From the IMG/VR virus record IMGVR_UViG_3300034954_000840, positions 1-28,421 of that record: a stretch of 28,421 nucleotides of DNA, one strand, 5' to 3'. This document shows, piece after piece, positions 1 to 10,800 of the stretch (position 1 is the first letter of the stretch; every line of letters begins with the position of its first letter). This DNA comes from a virus. The notes under the pieces were generated by a model. The model searched no databases, was not told the DNA's origin, and worked only from the letters and a program-made list of their open reading frames with translations. A program made the translations under genes and the position numbers.

Positions 1-3000
1 CTACACTTAAACTTGCCTGTGAAGTTGATGTTGTGGTGGTTGCAGTAAGAGTACCTGTGGTAAATCCACCTGACAGATCTGCTACAGCCGTACCTGCCAC
101 AGTTAAGTTAGGATCTGAAGATGATGTTGTTTTTGAAACTTTAACTTTGTTTGTGTCTTGTACTACTGCACCAACGTTGGTAATACCTGCATCATTGATT
201 TGCTGTACAACTTCAGCGACAGTTAGTGCCGCCGTAGTTGATGTTGTTGTGTTATCAGATCCTACGTGGGTTAATGTTCCACTTGATGGGAATGTTGTAC
301 CAGCGTTGTCAACTTCTGCATTGCCTGTGCCTGCTCCAATGGTTAGATCTTTGTCACTAGCTGTTCTACCACCTCTTGTTATTGTAAGTTGATTGCTTAC
401 CAAAGATGCTGTAACATTTGTAATACCTGCAGAGGTAATTTTGTTTACAATCTCTGTTGCTGAATACGTTTTAAACTGTGTGTCTGCTTCTGACATAACA
501 ATAATAGTGCCGGATATAGCAGTAGAATCGTTTGCAGATGCTGTTAACCAAACATGTATATCATCTGTGTATGTGCTTAAATTAAATGCATTTTGTGTGG
601 TTGTCTCATCTGCTCCATTTACAGGAGTTGAGCCACTTAAAACATCTGCAGTCACATAACTTGTTCCTGCTTTTTCGTTAATTATGGTTACATCTTGTGT
701 AAGGAATGTTAAAATATGTCCTTGTAGTGTGGCGTTACCAGTTGCACCATGTTCAGTAACCAGCACACTTGTATCAAAACCTGCTTCACTGGCGTTCAAG
801 TAAGTGTCAAGTTTTGTTCTAGTAGAAGCGTTACCATACACACTTTGAAGTGAATTTCTTAAATTTGTCCAGGCTGTAATTCTATCTGCGGCCGTTACAC
901 TTGAAACAGTTGCACTGGTCATTTGATCTCCAACACAGTAGTTCCAATCTCTGTTAACTGTGATTGCTTCTGTGTCATTGAATGTTACAGTAGTACCATT
1001 AATAATCAATGTTTTTGTGGCACTACCTACAATGGATGGATTAACTGTGCTACCTGCTACAGCAAAGTCTGGATACGTTGTTGTTGTTTCAGATTTTGCA
1101 AATGTAATTGTTATTCCGTCTAGTATCAATGTGTCTCCACCATTTACAACAGGTGATGCATTTGATGTAACATCGATGGCGTTGTAAGTAACAGTGGTAA
1201 CAGGATTAGTTAAATTGATTGTGTTACTGTCAATCACGAGTGTACCGCCTGGTAGTAACACCGGATTGTTTACAGTACCATTCCATGTGATTGGATTTCT
1301 TGTTGTATCGAAGCCTGTAGCATCTACATTACATTGATACACATATTCCTGGTATCGCACTTTGTCGCCCAGCTTGTAACTGGTTGTGTTATCCCATGCA
1401 AGAATGGTTGCATAATCTTTTGTTTCGTCGTATAATGTTGATATATCATCGATTGTTAGTGCCTGTTCATCTACTTCAGTTATTAACGGATAGCCTGCAT
1501 TCTTTAACCAATCATCAAATTCTGTAAATGTGCTATCAGTTTGGTAATAGTAGTTGTTGCCCAATGTAAACTGATTAGGTGATGTAAGTTTGGTTACAAG
1601 TCTTTTGTCGTCTTGCTGTAGTGTTAGAATTTCATCATTAAGATTATCAGCATTACCATCATTTTTAATTTTCACACCCTGTGGATTACCTTGAACTAGA
1701 TCATCATTAAATTCTAGTTCAATATGTGTTCTATTATTACCAGCAAAGTTGCTTGATTTTAACAACCATTGATCATTGATATCAAAAGAGTCTGTGGCAG
1801 AATTTACAACTTCTTCGTGCCTGCTCAATGATTTTAAATTTTCTTTTGTACCTTTAGTGGCAATAGCACTACGATAAAAATCAAATGAGTTATCTTCAGA
1901 CACAGGCAGTTCTTGTGCCCATTCAGGTTTATTATATCCAATGGATGTTTGTGCAATTTTTCGCTTTTCTGAATTCAATGCATTACTGTCAATCACAAAA
2001 TAATCATCTTCAACTTCTCTAACACTTGAATCATAGTTTTGTCTTAGTCCTGTATTTTCTACTAGGTAACCTTTTGTGCTAGGATCACCTGTCCAATTGA
2101 TTGTTCTTCTACCTTCTAGTTTATATGTTTCAAATCCCATACCTATGTCTGGTCTATACACAATGTCATTGAATGTGGTTTTATTTTCCAACACAATGAG
2201 ATGTTCCCATTGTACAAAATTAATACTCATTCTTAGAATTGCTAGACCATCGTTTGTGTAAATTCTTGTTCCGTCTGTGTTTCTAGTTGCTTTAATATTA
2301 CTCAGTTGCGATTCAGCAGTTTTTGATGTTTCTGTTCTATCTTCAACCAGTACAGTTTTATTTGTTGTGAATATACTGTCACAGAATCTATCAAGGCTGT
2401 CTTTGAATAATAAGTCATTGCCTCCATGTGCAAAATATATACTGTTGAGCGATGCTGTTGAGGCCCATTCCAGCAATGAGTTTACAACTCCACGATAGTT
2501 AAATGTTTTAAGCCCTTTGTCGATTAACCATTCTGTTCTTCCTGCAACAAAATTAGCCAGGTCTCCTATGTTTGTAAACAGGTAATCATAATCGATTTGC
2601 TCTGGAGTTGCTCTAGAATCCCATTTATCAAATATGTCAGCAGATAGACTTCCGTAAGTTATGGTTGTTGTACTGCCTTGATTTGCATTGAAATACTCAA
2701 AATATTTTTTATCAGGTTCAAAACCTGACACTCGATAACCGCCTGATAGTTTAACTATTTTAACTGCACTGAAATTAAATTTTACTTTTGCAGAGCTTTT
2801 GTGCAGAGCTAATTCTATATCGTTGTCTTGCATTACAAATGGAGACTTGACACTATTACCTAGTGTTCTTACTCGTATAATATTTTTATCTGTATAACCT
2901 TCTACGTTAATGACTGGCTGTGCTGAAGTTAATTGATTTCTAGCATGTATATCTACAGTAAATTGTGATGATGTGTTCTGTAACCAAATCAATGCCAATA

Positions 3001-6000
3001 GTCCTGTTGTTCTGTATATACTGCCTTTTTTAACTGAAACAGTAGTAACAGCACCAGAACCTGTTGTGTCTGTGATTGTTAAACCAGCATTGTTGTATCC
3101 ATATCCGCCATTGGTTATTTTAATGCCTTTGATTACACCACCAGATACGATTGCTACCGCTGTTGCTCCAATGCCGTCACCTGTAACTGTAACAGTAGGA
3201 GATGAACTGTATCCTACACCACCATTGGTTACAGTAATTTTATCTAATGTGCCTTTGTTAATTGGTGATCCATAAACTGGATCAGTAACAGCAGGACGAG
3301 ATTTTGTTTTGTTATTAATAATATTGTTAGGTATAACACTACTTGGATCATGGAACTGTTGCCAAAATGTGTGAGGTGCATTTCTAAATCCTGCTTCTAC
3401 TAGTGCAAATTTATACGCACTTGTTTTCTTAAATTCATCTTCTGCTACTGTACCATCACCGATAACAAAATCTTTTGTTGTAACGCCTGCTGTGGCCCAA
3501 CCTGCTGTAACAATATCTTGTTGAACTCCTGCCACGGTAATCAAGTTTCCAATTGGTTGTTTTACCACATATTTTCTATCTGTTCGCTCTGTGCCCGCTG
3601 GATTTGTGTACATGCCTTTGTTGAGTGCTACCAACAAGGCGGCTCGTTTGGCATCACTACCACCATTTGCAGAATCTTTCCAATCATAGTTTGAATTCCA
3701 CCATGTTGGACGACTTCTATAGCCTAACATTTCCCATGGGTTATTCAGAGGATCAGCAGTTCCACAATAGTATTCAATTACACCAGATTGTGTTCCAGGT
3801 AGCGTAACACCGTCTGAATCAGTTTGGTTACTGTAGTTTGCCGCACCACCAGAAGCCAAACTTGGATATTCTTTATTGTTGCTGTCTAACCAATATTCAA
3901 ACACAGCTCTGTAATTTTTGGCCCATTGTGTGCGTGTGCCTTGTCCGTGTATGTATCCGCCTGGATGTCTTGGATTAAATTCTTTTACATCATTGTAGTT
4001 GCGTACCTGAACAAAACCTGCATACACTCGTTTTTCAAGTTCCCAAAGTATTGCAGTGGTAACATCATAGTTTACCTCTTGTGGTCTGTATAAGTTGTCC
4101 GTTTCAGCACTGGTTACTGTCATTTGAGCACCATCATGTCCAGTTAATATCGTACCACCTGCATCTATTTCTGGTTCAACTGGTTGAAGGAAATTAAGTT
4201 TACATGCTGACCAAGGAACAAAACTGTTTCCATATTTGCTGTAATAGTCTATGGATAATACTGCTGGTACGTTTGCATTTAAATTCACAGCAGAAGAAAG
4301 TGTAAGTTTGTTTCCGTCTAATGTGTAATCTCTGTCTCTTATCAACATCTTTTCTACATAAGCAGAAACACTAGCATCATAATCTTTAAGATATACGTAC
4401 ACATGATCTTCACAATTTGTGGTTGTGTAATCATAGTTTTCTGTGTTCTCTAAGAAAAATTCTACAGTGGTATCTGATACTGTGATGTCCTGTTTTTTAC
4501 AGTTGTAAAAGAAACACATACCTGATGTAGCATATCTAAATGTATTATTTCTACCTACATTCAATTGATTCATAGTTTCATTGAATAATTCTCTAGTGGT
4601 TGTGAATGTGTCTGTATTGCTTACCTGCTTGGCTTTGTTAACCAATTGATTTTTAAAACGATCATAATCGTTCATTACATTGCGAATACCAAGCACAGTA
4701 TTTCTATTGTTTTCTTTGATGTATTGTGATATGTTCTGTGCAGGGTTACCTTGTAATATAGTCCCGCCAAAATCAGTTTGCTTACTGCTGACATAATAAT
4801 TGCTAACCCCACCTACACTTGCATGTTCGCCTGGTAGACTGCTAATTTTATCGCCAAAATGTCTGCGTAGGTCAGCATGTGTATGTTCACCTAGCACAGT
4901 ACCAATTGGATTGTATTGGAAATTAATGCCTGTTGCCCAGTTGCTGGTTGTTTGTTTTGCACCTTTAGGAGCATAACGCAATTCAATTACATCACCAACA
5001 TCAAGATCACCAACAATCACATTTTCTGCACCCAGCGTATAATTTTCTGTTCTTTCTCCGTTTTTGTAAACAGTATGTTTGAACTGAATAAAACTGCCGG
5101 CATTTCCGGCATAGCCTGTGTCTTCGTCTACAATGTACACTTTGCCCATAGCACCTGATCCAGATCCACTGGCTTTGTATTTGCACACTCTATCATAGTT
5201 TGCACTATTTGAATCAATAGCAACGCTGAGTGTTGCGCCATTGTCTGTTACTGTGATACCAGGAGCAGATGTGGTGCCATCTGTTTCTTTGACAAATGTT
5301 AGATCTGTTTCTGTGCTATCATAATCTTTACGTATGGTTACAGTTGTTCCTGCAAACAAATATACATTTGGATTAAATCCTACAAGTCCATGATAGTTTT
5401 TAGGAGTGTCTTGATCTTTTTCAAACACGGTCCATTTGTTTTGCATGTATGAAAAAATAAATTCATCAGCATGTTTTTGTATATGATTTTGTCCTACCGG
5501 TATTGTGGCTGTGTTTGCATCGTCAACAGTTACCACTGCGGTTTCTGTTGCATAATATGTTTTGTCCAAATTTTGGGCTCGTAAAAAACCTTCTGCATAA
5601 GTTGTTGTGTTATCATTGGCAGTTGTACGTTTAGCAAAATACATCAAGCCTGTAATATCCTTAGGATTTGTGTTTAAATCATACTGATAAGTTTTTGATA
5701 CCAATGGGTGTTCAAACATCAGTTCACTGGCACCAGCAATTGAATTGTATTTTGCTTGAAACCCTAGTGTTGTGTCTTCAGTGGCGGCTGAATTAATAAC
5801 ATAGTTAAAAATTGTACTGCCTTCAAAATCATTGTTTGCATAATGCGTGGCAATTTCATTGTTGCTAGAATCAAACAGATCAAATTTTGGTGCTTGACCT
5901 TTGCTTTCTTTTTGCTGTGGTCTGGTCCATTCACCATCATAATACACTAGGTCAGGACCATTATAATTTTCTGGGTATGTTGGACCCATGATTGTGTGTA

Positions 6001-7897
6001 CTTTATCATTGTATGTAGGATCTAATACCTGCTGTAGAGCAATGGCTGAACCTACACCACTGACTCTAAATACTCTATTATCATATGTTGTATTTCCTGT
6101 GTTTAAAAACAGTATGGTATCATTGTCTTGAATGCCTTTGTCGTACACTCTTTTCCAATTTGTTGTGTCTACAACCAAGTCTGCATCTAATGGATCATTG
6201 TCTAGGTTCTTGGCTACCTTTGATTCAAAATACCAATAACTTCCGCCCACTAACTCTCTTACTACATCACCTATAGCATATTCTGTAGCTGATGACCAAT
6301 CAACAACACCAGTGAAAAAGTTATAATTGGTTTGACCTATAATATCTGTGCCTGTAAATCTTTTTGTTATAAAATCTACATTGCGTGTATGATAAGGATA
6401 CTTTTGTCCAACAGTTGGATGACCACCATAGTTGTATAGAATTATATCTTTTTCAAATTCAATGATAGGACGTTTTGCTCTATTAGAATCTGAAGCATAA
6501 GTTGTAAAATCTTCTCCAGTTAGGCGACAAGATTCAACAATAGCATTATAGTGTTGCCATTGATTTACTCTGCTCCATGCATTGGCATCCATGGCATTTG
6601 ATTCCATACAAACATATTCATGTCTTCTGTTTTCAATTTCTGTGTAATCATAAGGTTTATCGTCCAGCGGATCCATATCAAATCCACTTGGTTGATGCAC
6701 ACTATACAACATCATTCTGCTGAGTATGGTTTTGCCATTTTCATCTTGTGTTTGCATCAATTCAATTGAATCGCCTACATTATGAACTATGTAAGTGTTA
6801 CCATAGTAATTTATATCAGTCATTCTAAAGTGTAACACTTCCACAATGTCTCCGGTGTCTGGAAAATTGCCATGTGTGAATGTTAATGCTGTACTGTTAA
6901 TTGCATAATGAGTGGTAACAGTTTTTCTTGTTCCACCAACCAATACTACAACCAACGAATAACCTGTGTTTGCTAGTGTAAACTTGCCACCTGTTTTTGC
7001 TGTACCACCTGATGAATATGCTGTGTAGGTTGTACCGTTGACACTTGCAGTTAATCCTGAATCTGTGTACAGAGCAAATGTGTTTGGTGTTAGTACATCA
7101 ATGTAATACACATTGTTATTCAATTGTGTCATACCAACTACACCTGTGATGTTGATAAGTTCACCATCTGCTAATCCGTGGTTAGCACTTGTCTGAATCA
7201 CAACAGGATTAGCACCAGTGGCACCAGAAATTGATAAGTTGACAGATGTGCTTGTAAAGTTTTCTGTGACTTCAGGTGCAAATTTAATTTTCATTCCGCT
7301 TAGAAAATCAATATCACCTATATCGCTTGTGGTAAGTTTGTAGCGAGTTTGTCCTAGCATATCATCTGGATCAAAGTTTGTATTAGGTTTTACATTTATA
7401 ACTGGTAGATCATCTTTACACCAATAATAGTTTGAGTAGTTTACAAATTTATCATAGTCAATTGGTGGTGAATAGGTGTATCCAAAGTTTGACCCATTGG
7501 GTCTATTACCTTCATAATTTAAATTATCAATGTCAGACAGCATGTCTGTGTATGTGTAAATTTCACTGATAGAATCTGTGAGAGCTGGATTTTTAACAAC
7601 CAATCCAGGAGAACCATTGTAAAAACGTTTGGCTGTGTCACTGGTGCCTACCATGTGATCTTTGTCTTTATTGTGATGGCCACCTTTGATTTTACCAACC
7701 CAGTTGTCTAGAGTTTCAAATGATGCTTTACTGATCATTTGATCTAGTGTGCTTTGTAATAGTTTTTTGTTTACTGTGGTATTAAGGTACTGAGGTAGAT
7801 AATCAGAACTTTTGATTTCTTCTACTTTTTTAATTTTACCAGGCTGGTTGCCAGGTAATTGTTCTTTTACCGACTTTGCACTATAATCTTCAGCCAT
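1..7897 (-). CDS. Giant baseplate/fibre structural protein, gp7 position (3' end outside window)
   Basis: An ATG at 7897-7895 opens a minus-strand frame that I read without a stop to base 2, more than 2,630 codons; the 3' end is beyond the window. Its start overlaps the gp6 stop as TAATG. T4 has gp7 (about 1,030 residues) directly after gp6, so this is probably the wedge-initiator equivalent, but that is inference from position. Visible modules: a HGL..G/GM..LN type beta domain (residues about 219-285), two chitin-binding-like modules with the W..T..Y..GD.V..Y pattern (about 532-583 and 2162-2206), a Gly/Thr-rich beta-solenoid-like stretch (about 1547-1617), three short GxTLxIxGxTxTF repeats (about 2215-2320) and an 80-codon tandem repeat at the window edge. 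The Trp/Tyr/Asn/Thr-rich composition and Ser/Thr-rich beta repeats suit a surface-exposed baseplate or fibre protein. Several plus-strand ORFs over this region are shadows of it. Confidence 0.85.
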   Translation of the reverse strand, partial: MAEDYSAKSVKEQLPGNQPGKIKKVEEIKSSDYLPQYLNTTVNKKLLQSTLDQMISKASFETLDNWVGKIKGGHHNKDKDHMVGTSDTAKRFYNGSPGLVVKNPALTDSISEIYTYTDMLSDIDNLNYEGNRPNGSNFGYTYSPPIDYDKFVNYSNYYWCKDDLPVINVKPNTNFDPDDMLGQTRYKLTTSDIGDIDFLSGMKIKFAPEVTENFTSTSVNLSISGATGANPVVIQTSANHGLADGELINITGVVGMTQLNNNVYYIDVLTPNTFALYTDSGLTASVNGTTYTAYSSGGTAKTGGKFTLANTGYSLVVVLVGGTRKTVTTHYAINSTALTFTHGNFPDTGDIVEVLHFRMTDINYYGNTYIVHNVGDSIELMQTQDENGKTILSRMMLYSVHQPSGFDMDPLDDKPYDYTEIENRRHEYVCMESNAMDANAWSRVNQWQHYNAIVESCRLTGEDFTTYASDSNRAKRPIIEFEKDIILYNYGGHPTVGQKYPYHTRNVDFITKRFTGTDIIGQTNYNFFTGVVDWSSATEYAIGDVVRELVGGSYWYFESKVAKNLDNDPLDADLVVDTTNWKRVYDKGIQDNDTILFLNTGNTTYDNRVFRVSGVGSAIALQQVLDPTYNDKVHTIMGPTYPENYNGPDLVYYDGEWTRPQQKESKGQAPKFDLFDSSNNEIATHYANNDFEGSTIFNYVINSAATEDTTLGFQAKYNSIAGASELMFEHPLVSKTYQYDLNTNPKDITGLMYFAKRTTANDNTTTYAEGFLRAQNLDKTYYATETAVVTVDDANTATIPVGQNHIQKHADEFIFSYMQNKWTVFEKDQDTPKNYHGLVGFNPNVYLFAGTTVTIRKDYDSTETDLTFVKETDGTTSAPGITVTDNGATLSVAIDSNSANYDRVCKYKASGSGSGAMGKVYIVDEDTGYAGNAGSFIQFKHTVYKNGERTENYTLGAENVIVGDLDVGDVIELRYAPKGAKQTTSNWATGINFQYNPIGTVLGEHTHADLRRHFGDKISSLPGEHASVGGVSNYYVSSKQTDFGGTILQGNPAQNISQYIKENNRNTVLGIRNVMNDYDRFKNQLVNKAKQVSNTDTFTTTRELFNETMNQLNVGRNNTFRYATSGMCFFYNCKKQDITVSDTTVEFFLENTENYDYTTTNCEDHVYVYLKDYDASVSAYVEKMLIRDRDYTLDGNKLTLSSAVNLNANVPAVLSIDYYSKYGNSFVPWSACKLNFLQPVEPEIDAGGTILTGHDGAQMTVTSAETDNLYRPQEVNYDVTTAILWELEKRVYAGFVQVRNYNDVKEFNPRHPGGYIHGQGTRTQWAKNYRAVFEYWLDSNNKEYPSLASGGAANYSNQTDSDGVTLPGTQSGVIEYYCGTADPLNNPWEMLGYRSRPTWWNSNYDWKDSANGGSDAKRAALLVALNKGMYTNPAGTERTDRKYVVKQPIGNLITVAGVQQDIVTAGWATAGVTTKDFVIGDGTVAEDEFKKTSAYKFALVEAGFRNAPHTFWQQFHDPSSVIPNNIINNKTKSRPAVTDPVYGSPINKGTLDKITVTNGGVGYSSSPTVTVTGDGIGATAVAIVSGGVIKGIKITNGGYGYNNAGLTITDTTGSGAVTTVSVKKGSIYRTTGLLALIWLQNTSSQFTVDIHARNQLTSAQPVINVEGYTDKNIIRVRTLGNSVKSPFVMQDNDIELALHKSSAKVKFNFSAVKIVKLSGGYRVSGFEPDKKYFEYFNANQGSTTTITYGSLSADIFDKWDSRATPEQIDYDYLFTNIGDLANFVAGRTEWLIDKGLKTFNYRGVVNSLLEWASTASLNSIYFAHGGNDLLFKDSLDRFCDSIFTTNKTVLVEDRTETSKTAESQLSNIKATRNTDGTRIYTNDGLAILRMSINFVQWEHLIVLENKTTFNDIVYRPDIGMGFETYKLEGRRTINWTGDPSTKGYLVENTGLRQNYDSSVREVEDDYFVIDSNALNSEKRKIAQTSIGYNKPEWAQELPVSEDNSFDFYRSAIATKGTKENLKSLSRHEEVVNSATDSFDINDQWLLKSSNFAGNNRTHIELEFNDDLVQGNPQGVKIKNDGNADNLNDEILTLQQDDKRLVTKLTSPNQFTLGNNYYYQTDSTFTEFDDWLKNAGYPLITEVDEQALTIDDISTLYDETKDYATILAWDNTTSYKLGDKVRYQEYVYQCNVDATGFDTTRNPITWNGTVNNPVLLPGGTLVIDSNTINLTNPVTTVTYNAIDVTSNASPVVNGGDTLILDGITITFAKSETTTTYPDFAVAGSTVNPSIVGSATKTLIINGTTVTFNDTEAITVNRDWNYCVGDQMTSATVSSVTAADRITAWTNLRNSLQSVYGNASTRTKLDTYLNASEAGFDTSVLVTEHGATGNATLQGHILTFLTQDVTIINEKAGTSYVTADVLSGSTPVNGADETTTQNAFNLSTYTDDIHVWLTASANDSTAISGTIIVMSEADTQFKTYSATEIVNKITSAGITNVTASLVSNQLTITRGGRTASDKDLTIGAGTGNAEVDNAGTTFPSSGTLTHVGSDNTTTSTTAALTVAEVVQQINDAGITNVGAVVQDTNKVKVSKTTSSSDPNLTVAGTAVADLSGGFTTGTLTATTTTSTSQASLSV
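20..490 (-). repeat. Tandem 80-codon repeat inside the giant protein
   Basis: The identical 12-mer gtaatacctgca occurs at 180-191 and again at 420-431, exactly 240 nt (80 codons) apart and in the same reading frame. The translated units match around it: E[IV]V..I..AGITNV followed by a short beta-rich run and a Leu-Thr pair. The DNA is diverged elsewhere, so this is an old protein-level duplication. More units may lie left of the window. Confidence 0.6.
3045..3255 (-). repeat. Beta-solenoid-like Gly-rich module in the giant protein
   Basis: Residues about 1547-1617 carry the pattern ITVTNGGVGY..PTVTVTG.G.GA.A.A.V..G, then I.ITNGGYGY. This is a repeat type seen in phage tail and fibre proteins. 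A closely similar module lies inside gp6 at 9478-9690. Confidence 0.6.
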
Positions 7898-10800
7898 TAG
7901 TAACTGCTCCCGCCACCACCGGAGCTACCTCCACTATTGCCACTGCCTAGTCCACTACCACCTGATGTTGAACTGTACAATCCTGTTGCAACGCCACTGG
8001 TTTCTGAGCTATTAATAAAACTACCTGTTGTACTCTGTAAATTAGATCTAGACAAGTTATCTACAATTTCAACTTGGCTTGTGTTTGCTCCATTGATAAA
8101 CAATTCATCACTGTTACATGTGATTTGAAATAAACTACCAAATACACTTTCTGTGTCTTGTGGTACAATAACAAAACTAGCAACCGTACCTGCCAATGAT
8201 TGATGAATGTACGCACTTAGTTCTGTAAAATAAAAAGTTTCTCCAAACTCCCAGCGAGTTGGATCAAAATAAATGTTGATAGCATTTATTACAGTACTTC
8301 GTATTTCTGTATCAGTCATGCTAGTACCAGGCACTTTAACAACACGGAAAGTTGCTTTCAAGGCCGAATCAGCATAATCTCCAAACAGTACTTTGTATTT
8401 GACTGGTCTGTACACTATGGTATCACTTGCACTTTTCTTGTTTTCTAAAGTTGAAAATTGTCTTCGTAAATCGTCGATACTAGGCTGTAATGGTTTAGTA
8501 TTTTCAGATTGGCTCGTTGAGTTTACCCAATTTTTAAAGTCTGTGTGATAGGATTGTGTTAACACAAATACATCCATTATGTTAGTAGATGCTGGATCTA
8601 TTCTTTTATCTGTGGTTGCAACATGCTGATATCTAAAATCAAGTGTTGTTCTACCACTGGCAGTTGTGCTACCTGTACTTGAATATCTTGTATAATCATA
8701 TCCATCTTCTTTGACTGTACCTAGTGTAATTGTATCACTGCCAACAACTTTTGTAAAAGCATCAGGAATATCTGGTAAGTTGCCATTGTCAGGATTACCT
8801 AGTGTAAGTCTAACTTTTTTAGGATCTGTGTGTCCATCTTTTTCAATAAAGTTTCCATAAAAGTAAAATGTATAATCTGTTCCTAACCGTGCAACACTGG
8901 TGCCTGACTTGTTATTAATTTTAAGTATTTTGATATTATCTCTTTTTGGTTTACCAGTGATAGCATCTAGTTTTAAACGTTCATTGCTGTTATAAAATTT
9001 TGTGCTACCTTCAGTTTCAAAAACATACTGTACGGTTCTAGCCATAAATCTTCTACGTAGAGAGGAGTAATCGCATCTTAGAATCCAACTTTGATCCAAG
9101 TTTGCACCACTGGTATCTCCAGCATTGGTTAAACTCCAGTTGCTGACTGCATTGTTTGTTTTGGTACTGCTAGGTATATTATTTGTTGTTACCACTTCCC
9201 ATTTGCTGTTAAGTGTGTCATAGCGTAAGCCAAACGTTTGATTCAATGATAGTGCAGAACTAATTGCTGTTTTTTCTGCAGAACTAAATCTTGTATTCCA
9301 CACAGGCCATACTGCTCTCAATCTTGCATTGTTGCTAACCTCTTTGTTAAAAACTATTGCTCCAAGACCATTTTCGTTTATACCTGTGCTGTTGCCATTG
9401 GTGTCATTTGCACCCAAGCCATCTGCCACTACATTTGTAACTCTAGCCCATATGGTTTCTAAACTGCCTACGTTTACTTTTACGCTACAGCCAGCACCTG
9501 CACCTGAATCAGTGATCTTTGCCACTGTAAATTCATCATATCCTGAGCCTGGGTTAGTTACTGTGATACCTGTGATAGCACCACTCTGTACAGTTGCAGT
9601 TGCAGTTGCACCTGTGCCTGCTCCAATTATATCAACTGTTACAGTTGAATATCCTGAACCTTGATTGACAACAGAAATACTGCTGACCTCTCCTTCAACA
9701 AAGTTTTTGTCTGTGCTGGTGTCTACAATAAATTCACACAAACTGCCTGTTTTAAGATAACGCAAGTTTCCTGAAGCACCAGTTGACACTCGTTGCACAC
9801 TATTTGCAACACCTGAAATCAAATAACCTGTACTACCACTTTGTTTTTGCCATTTGTATGCGTTTGTACCATTGCTGGTGGTTGCTTTGGTATAGTTAAA
9901 TGTTTTTGTTGAAAATTTTGTATAGTAAAAATTTATTACTTCTGCATCACCTAGGTATGGCTCAATGTATTTTTCAATGATACCAAGACTGTTCAATGTA
10001 GAAGGCAATGCTAATTCAGTGGATTTTACTTTACCTTCATTGTATATAATACCATCATTTCCAAAATGCGTAATGTCTTGATAGTTTCCAGTTGGATCTA
10101 TGTTGTCAACAAATCTGCTGTGACCACTGTGTGTTCTATTAAGTGCTTTTATCTTTTTAATATTACTACTGACGCTGTAAGGATAAACTGTATAATCTTC
10201 TGCACTTACCATACGATCTTGAGAAGTATATGTTTGTGGTGCATTCAGTCTTATATCAGCATTTGTTTCACCTGAACTTGCTGTGCTGATATTTTCTTTA
10301 AGCTGAATGCCAATGGTAGCTGTGTAGCTGTTGCCATCAGCACCTGTATAGTCCATGGTAATTGTTTGTTTACCTACATCAACTGGTCGTAGTGTGTATG
10401 TTTCATTCCTGCTTGTTCTAAACCAAATTCTGGTTGTGCCTTGCGGAATATTACCAAAATTACCATCACTGAATTTGATACTTACTGCATTTTCACTTCT
10501 ACTTTCTGTGCTAAAAATATTTCTATCTGAATTGACCAAACTGTTATAAATCACGTTGTTACCAGTTAATGCACTTACATTGGTCCAATCTGCAGAAACT
10601 GTTCCGTTTTGGTTAATACTTTGTACAAATACATCTGTATCATTGATATTTGGTGTGTTAATATCAATGATTTTGTTCATCTGTGGAGATGTGATTCCGT
10701 AGTCTTCAAACGCAAGTGTGCCTTGTTTAAGGCCTATAAAAAATCCTGTGTTATCACCTGCTATACCTGTATTGTTATTTCTGTAAATGATATCAGTTCC

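Noticed and set aside
33-7800. Many short plus-strand ORFs across 33-6276
   Set aside because: All lie opposite the giant minus-strand frame, have no ribosome sites, and show the hydrophobic or Cys-rich look of shadow translations.
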